8,750 nucleotides of DNA from Actinomycetota bacterium (GTDB lineage: Bacteria; Actinomycetota; Actinomycetes; Streptosporangiales; Streptosporangiaceae), in contig PMOU01000044.1 in the NCBI GenBank assembly GCA_003161205.1, positions 13,613 through 22,362 of the forward strand, read 5' to 3'. The notes beneath the pieces were generated by a model that was not told where the DNA came from, made no database searches, and saw nothing but the letters and a program-made list of their open reading frames with translations. Below, in pieces: positions 1-8,750 of the stretch (position 1 is its first letter; each line of letters starts with the position of its first letter). Both the position numbers and the translations under genes were made by a program.

Positions 1-431
1 GAGCCGCCGCCGATGTCGGTGACCAGGAAAGGTCCGCCGCGGGCGGCTGCGAGTTCCGCGGTCGCCCCCGTGAACGACAGCATCGCCTCCTGCGGCCCGG
101 TGAGGACCTCCGGCGCGACCCCGAGCACTTCCTCGACGCGGTGCACGAATTCAGCCGCGTTGGCGGCGTCCCGGGTCGCGCTCGTCGCCACCATGCGCAC
201 CGACTGCACGGCGGATCCGGCGATGATGTCCGCGTATTCGCGCAGCACCCCGATCGTCCGCGCGAGGGCGTCCGGCGCCAGCCGTCCGGTCTGGTCCACA
301 CCCTGGCCCAGCCGGACGATCTCCATCCGGCGGGACAGATCCGTCAGCTCGGCCCGGTCCAGATCTACGTCCGCCACCAGCAGGCGCAGCGAATTCGTCC
401 CGCAGTCCACGGCCGCGACCCGGCAGGCCAT
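1..431 (-). CDS. ppx: Ppx/GppA family phosphatase, N-terminal part (cut by the window edge)
   Basis: N-terminal 143 residues of an exopolyphosphatase / pppGpp phosphohydrolase of the ASKHA (actin-like ATPase) fold. The family removes terminal phosphate from polyphosphate or converts pppGpp to ppGpp in the cytoplasm. The first phosphate-binding motif, DCGTNS, is at residues 9-14. The sequence ends at the window edge inside the second motif, DIGGGS. Between them are family-typical stretches such as MEIVRLGQGVD and VATSATRDA. Two tandem ATG codons (434-432 and 431-429) are possible starts. GGAGG lies one base before the first and four before the second, so I prefer the second. The start region overlaps the DUF501 stop, which implies translational coupling. 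About half of the protein is missing, so Ppx and GppA activity cannot be told apart. Confidence 0.9.
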   Translation of the reverse strand, partial: MACRVAAVDCGTNSLRLLVADVDLDRAELTDLSRRMEIVRLGQGVDQTGRLAPDALARTIGVLREYADIIAGSAVQSVRMVATSATRDAANAAEFVHRVEEVLGVAPEVLTGPQEAMLSFTGATAELAAARGGPFLVTDIGGG

Positions 432-931
432 CATGCCTCCGGCGGGACGCATGGTCCCGCGAGCCACCATTCGCCCACCGCTTCCAGCACCTCGCGGCCG
501 AACGGGTTCACGTCGCCTGCGGCGAGCTCATGAGCGACCAGCGCATGCAGGCACTTAACCCGCTCGGGCATGCCGCCCGCGGACTGAGTACCCGGCGGCA
601 AGGGCTTGATCCCGGCTGATCGCGCCGCCGTCTCCCGGCGCGTCAGGTAGTCGCGGTGCGCGGACTCGTAGCGGCGCCGCAGCCCGTCATCCGCCAGCCT
701 CGCGGTCATCTCGCGCATCAACCCGGCCGCTTCCAGCCTGCTGACCGCCGCGTTCGCCCGGGGACAGGTCAGGTAGTAAAGCGTGGGGAACGGGCTGCCG
801 TCGGGCAGCCTGGGCGCTGTCTCCGCGACATCAGGCAGCCCGCAGGGACAGCGGTGGGCGACGCCCAGCAGCCCGCGCGGGGAGCGGCCGAGCTGACGGG
901 CGATGACCGCCTCATCCTGCGTCGTTATCAC
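431..931 (-). CDS. DUF501 family protein
   Basis: 166-residue protein of the actinobacterial DUF501 family; its biochemical function is not known to me. Recognisable blocks are CPCGLPDV (residues 28-35), ETAPRLPDGSPFPTLYYLTCP (about 37-57) and MPERVKCLHALVAH (121-134), followed by NPFG (142-145). The conserved C28-x-C30, C56, C127-x-H129 and H134 could form a metal site, but that is inference. No signal peptide or membrane segment is visible. The start is taken as GTG at 931-929, which overlaps the ftsB stop as GTGA. This start gives the usual family length; the open frame runs on to 1072, but that extension lies inside ftsB and looks non-coding. There is no clear Shine-Dalgarno, so translation probably depends on coupling to ftsB. 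The stop overlaps the ppx start. Confidence 0.88.
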   Translation of the reverse strand: MITTQDEAVIARQLGRSPRGLLGVAHRCPCGLPDVAETAPRLPDGSPFPTLYYLTCPRANAAVSRLEAAGLMREMTARLADDGLRRRYESAHRDYLTRRETAARSAGIKPLPPGTQSAGGMPERVKCLHALVAHELAAGDVNPFGREVLEAVGEWWLAGPCVPPEA

Positions 932-1325
932 TTGGCCGGGCTCGCATCGGCCTGCTCCACCGACCGCCACAGCTTGGCGTACCACGGTGCCGGCCCGGCC
1001 GGGGCCGACGGGGCCGTGCTGATCAGCGACTGGCCGCCTTCGACGATGTAACACTGGGTACCGGGGAAGCACATGTCGAGCTCCTGCCGGGCCAGCTGTT
1101 CGATGTAGGAGGGATCGGCGAGCTTAGCCTGCTCCGCTTCCAGGCTCTTCACCTGCGCCAGCGTGGTCTGCTGCTGCGACACCAGCTGGTCGATCTGCCT
1201 GCGCTGGGCCACGTACTCACGGACCGGGTAGGCCAGGCTCAGCGCGATCGCGCAGATCACGACCGCAAGCACCGCAGCCCGGCCGGTCAGCCGGGTTGTC
1301 CGGGGAGCAGCGGCGGCCGGGGACA

Positions 1326-1326
<1 letters not shown>
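928..1326 (-). CDS. ftsB: FtsB/DivIC-type septum formation initiator
   Basis: 132-residue bitopic division protein of the septum formation initiator (FtsB/DivIC) family. In other bacteria this family joins FtsL and FtsQ at the septum and helps activate septal peptidoglycan synthesis. A short cytoplasmic N-terminus (1-17) precedes one membrane helix (about 18-33, VLAVVICAIALSLAY). An extracytoplasmic coiled coil rich in Q, E, L and K follows (about 36-72), then the conserved DPSYIEQLAR and a FPGTQCYIV block, and a tail with PWYAKLW (114-120). The PWY-x-KLW tail and YPVREYV after the membrane helix fit actinobacterial homologues. Two cysteines, C86 and C92, lie in the outer domain. The ATG shares one base with the eno stop (TGATG), so translation is probably coupled to eno. 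The weak ribosome site AAGGG is inside eno. Confidence 0.9.
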
Positions 1327-2714
<1,388 letters not shown>

Positions 2715-2740
2715 CGGCCACGCCGCTAAGCCGGCGGCCG
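2715..2740 (-). terminator. GC-rich hairpin after the GH16 gene, possible terminator
   Basis: The stem is CGGCC plus GCCG paired with CGGC plus GGCCG, nine pairs with a two-base bulge and a six-base loop. It begins about eight bases after the GH16 stop codon. There is no U-tract, as is common for hairpin terminators in high-GC actinobacteria, so rho-independent activity is only an inference. Its place between GH16 and the eno leader fits a transcript boundary. Confidence 0.45.
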
Positions 2741-2747
2741 GGTTGAG

Positions 2748-3617
2748 CTAGTTCGTGTACACGTCCACGTAGCGAACGGCCATCGTGCCCGGCGACGAGG
2801 ACTGGCCGCCAGGCGCCGTGCACCGGCACCGGGCATCGGGGTACGAGCCGCCCACCGCGACGTCGAGCAGAATCCGCAAACCGTGATCGACGGCCGCGGT
2901 CCAGGCCGCCGGCCCGACCCGGGATTCGCGTACGCTGTAGAACTCGTGCCCGTCGAGGTACCAGCGGATCTGCTGGTCGCTCGCATCGCGCCGGTCGATG
3001 ATCACCGTATAGGTGTGGAATCCCAGCTGGCAGCCGGTACATGCCCGTAGCCCGCTGCCCAGGCCGCCCTCCTCATGACAGGGACCGAACGTCCCGTCGG
3101 GATTGCGCTGGGTCAGGTTCCCGCAGTGCAGGGTGCCCGCCTCCTGGCTCAGGCCGTTGACATCCTCCATGATGTCGACTTCGCCATCCTGAGGCCATTT
3201 CCCTGGTCCCAGCATCCAGAACCCTGGCCAGTACCCCAGGGCGTTCACCGGGTCGGGCTGCTCGATGGACGCCGTCACCATCATCTCGCCGCCGGCCGGG
3301 GCCCCGAACAGGCGCCTGGTCCCGATCCGGGCCGAGGTCCACGATGCGCCCGGGCTGCCGGGGGCTCCGTGTCCGGAGACCGTGATATCGAGATCGCCAT
3401 GACCGTCGAGGTGGATGTTGGACCGCGACGAGGTATCCGTCTCGACCTCACCGGTACCGAAAATCCCCTGGCCGGTGGTGAATTCCCAGCGGGTGCGGCT
3501 GACGCTGCCGCTCGCCGGGCCGGTGAAGTTGTCCGCCCAGATAAGTTTCCACGCTGACGGCCCGTCGGCCGCGTGAGACGCGACTGAGCAGCCGCTGGCG
3601 GCGAGAGCCATGACCAT
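2748..3617 (-). CDS. GH16 family glycoside hydrolase lipoprotein (beta-glucanase/laminarinase-like)
   Basis: Secreted, probably membrane-anchored endo-acting hydrolase of glycoside hydrolase family 16, a retaining beta-jelly-roll family that cuts beta-1,3(4)-glucans and related polymers. Numbering is from ATG 3617 (289 residues). The N-terminal strand WADNFTG (28-33) and NGELQT-like GTGEVETDT (55-62) lead to YWPGFWMLG (129-137) and the active site GEVDIMED. E146 is the expected nucleophile, D148 the assisting residue and E151 the acid/base. Later family blocks are TLHCG, FHTYTVIIDR (200-209), IRWYLDGHEFYSV and AVGGSYPD. There is no carbohydrate-binding module. C10 sits in a lipobox (AASGC), and six further cysteines suggest disulphides. 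From ATG 3617 the signal has no positive charge and only nine residues before the cysteine. The frame continues upstream to CTG 3668, giving a proper lipoprotein signal (306 residues), so the true start is probably 3668. The exact substrate cannot be read from sequence. Confidence 0.9.
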   Translation of the reverse strand: MVMALAASGCSVASHAADGPSAWKLIWADNFTGPASGSVSRTRWEFTTGQGIFGTGEVETDTSSRSNIHLDGHGDLDITVSGHGAPGSPGASWTSARIGTRRLFGAPAGGEMMVTASIEQPDPVNALGYWPGFWMLGPGKWPQDGEVDIMEDVNGLSQEAGTLHCGNLTQRNPDGTFGPCHEEGGLGSGLRACTGCQLGFHTYTVIIDRRDASDQQIRWYLDGHEFYSVRESRVGPAAWTAAVDHGLRILLDVAVGGSYPDARCRCTAPGGQSSSPGTMAVRYVDVYTN

Positions 3618-3730
3618 GCCCAGCCGGGCCGCGAGCCGCAGCAGCCGTGGTGAAGCGCCTCTGCGCAGCCCTGCCCCCTCAGCCCGTCGGCCTTCCTGGT
3701 GCCGAATGTTAACGAAATATCCGGTAAATC
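3618..3730 (-). promoter_or_regulatory. AT-rich leader/promoter region of the GH16 gene (may include its true start)
   Basis: Gap between the mazG stop and ATG 3617. The part at about 3700-3730 (minus strand GATTTACCGGATATTTCG and onward) is clearly AT-richer than anything nearby, as expected of a promoter. TAGGAT at 3733-3728, which overlaps the mazG stop TAG, is a good -10 candidate; no standard -35 is visible. In-frame codons from CTG 3668 to 3618 encode RRGASPRLLRLAARLG, a charged signal-peptide start. GAGGGGG lies five bases before that CTG. This suggests that the 3' half of the gap is coding. Confidence 0.45.
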
Positions 3731-4723
3731 CTAGCGTCCGGAGGGCTGGGAGCGTTCCCAGCGGTGCACCAGGTCCAGATAGCGGCGCGCCGCCGCACGC
3801 AGTTCCAGCTCGGGGTCCCGGTCCGCGGCCCGGGCCGCGGCCACCAGCCGGAAGAGCTCGCCGCCGAGGTCATCTCCGGCGGCGCCCGGATCACCGGGAC
3901 CGGCCTCGGCCAGGCGGGCCAGTTCATCGGGCACCCCGGCCCGCGCCGCCCGCCGCTGCAGCTGCGCGGCCAGCGCCAGGGCAGGCTGCCCGAACGGCAC
4001 GCCGTCAAGCGCGGAAGGATCAGCCGGGCCGGACCCGGAGCCCCCGGGCCGCTGCGCCAGGGCCTTCTTCTCTTCCCGCTTGATCTCGTCCCAGTTGCGG
4101 GTGACCTCATCGGCACCGGAGACCGCCACGTCCGCGAACACGTGCGGATGCCGCCTGACCAGCTTGGCGACGATGCCGTCCGCGACGTCATCGATCGTGA
4201 ACGAGGTGCCATCGTCGCGTTCGGCCGCGATGCGCGCGTGGAACACGACTTGCAGCAGCACATCGCCGAGTTCCTCGCAGAAGGCCTGCTCATCGCCGGA
4301 CTCAAAGGCCTCGAGGGCCTCGTAGGGCTCTTCCAGCAGGTGCGGGATGAGCGACTCATGGGTCTGCCGGGCATCCCACGGGCATTCGGCCCGCAGCCGG
4401 TCCATGGTCGTCACCAGGTCGATCAGCCGGGCACCCGGCAGATCGGCCGAACCGTACAGCAGCTGGGCATCCGGCGGGAGCGGCGGCTCCGCGCCCGGCT
4501 CGGCCAGCCAGACCACCACCTTGTCCGCGGCATTGTCCGCGGCGAGCGAGGTAACGTCGGACTCGTCCACCACCTGGTAGCCGATGTTCGCCTGATCCAG
4601 CGCGGGCAGCTGCGGATGGCCGGCCGGGGCGAGCACGGCGTCAGCGGACCGCAGGGCCTGCCACGCTTGGAAGCTGAGCAGGCCAGGCGCGACCCGCGGG
4701 CTGGTCGCCAGCAGGATCAGCAA
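3731..4723 (-). CDS. mazG: MazG family nucleoside triphosphate pyrophosphohydrolase
   Basis: 330-residue MazG, an all-alpha NTP pyrophosphohydrolase that hydrolyses (d)NTPs to NMP and pyrophosphate. It is thought to clean damaged nucleotides from the pool and, in E. coli, to affect ppGpp. An N-terminal extension (1-100, beginning LILLATSPRVAPGLL) is typical of actinobacterial forms. The catalytic MazG domain covers about 101-225: MDRLRAECPWD, EEPYE (E131, E132, E135) and ELGD (E151, D154) form the EExxE...ExxD metal site. GQPALALAAQLQRRAAR (245-261) begins a second MazG repeat, in which the ExxD is degraded to DLGG (285-288). The start is taken as TTG 4723-4721, which gives the family-like N-terminus and overlaps the upstream lipoprotein stop by 7 bp. 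The open frame continues to 4873, but only inside the lipoprotein gene. The ribosome site is weak, so coupling is likely. Confidence 0.9.
   Translation of the reverse strand: MLILLATSPRVAPGLLSFQAWQALRSADAVLAPAGHPQLPALDQANIGYQVVDESDVTSLAADNAADKVVVWLAEPGAEPPLPPDAQLLYGSADLPGARLIDLVTTMDRLRAECPWDARQTHESLIPHLLEEPYEALEAFESGDEQAFCEELGDVLLQVVFHARIAAERDDGTSFTIDDVADGIVAKLVRRHPHVFADVAVSGADEVTRNWDEIKREEKKALAQRPGGSGSGPADPSALDGVPFGQPALALAAQLQRRAARAGVPDELARLAEAGPGDPGAAGDDLGGELFRLVAAARAADRDPELELRAAARRYLDLVHRWERSQPSGR
3745..3760. promoter_or_regulatory. LacI-family operator-like palindrome (CebR/CelR-type box)
   Basis: Plus strand reads CTGGGAGCGTTCCCAG. The inner 14 bases (3746-3759) differ at one position from TGGGAGCGCTCCCA, which I recall as the operator of the LacI-family cellobiose regulators CebR (Streptomyces) and CelR (Thermobifida fusca). 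It lies just upstream of the -10-like TAGGAT of the GH16 gene, roughly where a -35 would be, a position suited to repression. It is embedded in the mazG codons for WERSQ near the C-terminus. As RNA it could also form a 6-bp hairpin with a 4-base loop, but no U-tract follows, so an operator is the better reading. Confidence 0.6.
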
Positions 4724-5417
4724 GCCGGCGTCAGCCCCGACGTCGACGCCGCCGTGGCCTTCCCCGCCGCCCGCGAGACCGTGCTGGGCGCGGAAACGAC
4801 CTGGTACTGGCTGTAATTCAGCCGGCCGAACTGCGGATTGATCTCGATGTTGAGATTCTTGGCCGCCACGCACTGGGCCCGCTCAAGCTTGGCGGTCGAA
4901 GCCGTCTGCGCCGACGTCGCCGTGGGGAGCTTGCCGCCGTTAGCCTGCTCGACGAACTGGGTCTCGATGGCCTGGTACCGGCCGAGCTCGGCGGACAGGT
5001 TCGGCGGAATCCCGTTGGCGGCCAGGATCAGGGGCAGGGTGACATTTGTCAGGCCCTCGGACGCAGCCTCGGACTTGGACTCCGCGTAGATCTGCGCCAG
5101 CGCTGCCTGCGCCTGGGCGGTCGAGACCGTGATGCCGTCGGCGCGGGCCAGCGCCTCGTTGATCTGGAACCTGACCAGCCAGCTGAGCGTCTCCTGGGTC
5201 TCCTGCGTCGCGCTGAGCTGGACGGTGGACGGATACAGCTTGGCGGTCTGGCTGAGATTCGTCACCTCGGTGTCGAGGGCCGCGATCGTGATCCGCTGGT
5301 TGCCGACGATGGCCGCGGCGCCCATCTTGACCGGGGAGCACCCGGTCGCCACGAGTCCCACACCGAGCACGGCGGCGGACGCCGCGATAAGCCTCCGAAA
5401 CACCGGACGTGGCCCCT

Positions 5418-5421
<4 letters not shown>
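4717..5421 (-). CDS. SurA N-terminal-domain-like lipoprotein
   Basis: 234-residue secreted lipoprotein. The signal peptide is clear: basic MKGPRPVFRR, hydrophobic 11-25, lipobox VATGC with C28 as the lipidated residue. The mature start GAAAIVGNQRITIAALDTEV (34-53) is the usual entry of the SurA_N chaperone fold. A mostly helical region to about residue 162 follows. No parvulin-type peptidyl-prolyl isomerase domain is present, so it may bind peptides without isomerase activity; the function is inferred. The C-terminal block INPQFGRLNYSQYQVV (194-209) and an Ala/Thr/Ser-rich tail resemble actinobacterial homologues found between mfd and mazG. C184 and the terminal C234 are the only other cysteines. 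The ATG overlaps the mfd stop (ATGA). AGGAG lies ten bases upstream inside mfd (5436-5432). Confidence 0.85.

Positions 5422-8750
<3,329 letters not shown>

Noticed and set aside
932..1072. N-terminal extension of the DUF501 protein
   Set aside because: The extra residues are an Arg-rich out-of-frame reading of ftsB; GTG 931 gives the usual family length and a GTGA junction.
3745..3760. Reading the palindrome as a rho-independent terminator of mazG
   Set aside because: It lies before the mazG stop codon, has only six pairs and is not followed by a U-tract.
3764..4816. Plus-strand open frame of 350 codons
   Set aside because: Antisense to mazG with no recognisable domain; a GC-codon shadow.
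4724..4873. N-terminal extension of MazG
   Set aside because: It is a shadow of the lipoprotein C-terminus; family-like sequence starts at LILLATSPR.

Overview
The window is a GC-rich, densely packed stretch of an actinobacterial chromosome. Every gene I can support lies on the minus strand, so transcription runs from high to low coordinates. The gene order mfd / SurA_N-like lipoprotein / mazG / eno / ftsB(divIC) / DUF501 / ppx is a conserved actinobacterial neighbourhood. DUF501, the actinobacterial form of FtsB and the lipoprotein together point to a Streptomyces/Streptosporangiales-type high-GC Gram-positive. I cannot name the genus.

Layout in transcription order. (1) 8750-3731 is a coupled block. 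The transcription-repair coupling factor Mfd is cut at its N-terminus by the window edge. It overlaps by 4 bp a secreted SurA_N-like lipoprotein, which overlaps by 7 bp the nucleotide pyrophosphohydrolase MazG. (2) 3730-2748 holds a gene that does not look like housekeeping: a lipoprotein of glycoside hydrolase family 16 (GH16) with an intact ExDxxE active site. An AT-rich leader precedes it. A near-perfect LacI-family (CebR/CelR-type) palindrome sits in the last codons of mazG. (3) 2747-2619 is a 129-bp gap with a GC-rich hairpin just after the GH16 stop and the likely leader of the next operon. (4) 2618-1 is a second coupled block, eno, ftsB, DUF501 and ppx. Its stop and start codons overlap by 1, 4 and about 1-4 bp. 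ppx is cut at the left edge.

The two outer blocks are core functions: DNA repair, an envelope chaperone-like protein, nucleotide-pool cleaning, glycolysis, septation and polyphosphate/(p)ppGpp metabolism. The most interesting part is the middle. A surface-anchored beta-glucanase-like enzyme sits between them with its own apparent operator. The operator resembles the cellobiose-responsive CebR/CelR box and is embedded in the mazG coding sequence. The gene probably also uses a non-standard start codon. I see no mobile element, CRISPR array, tRNA or rRNA, and no wholly new multi-gene system.
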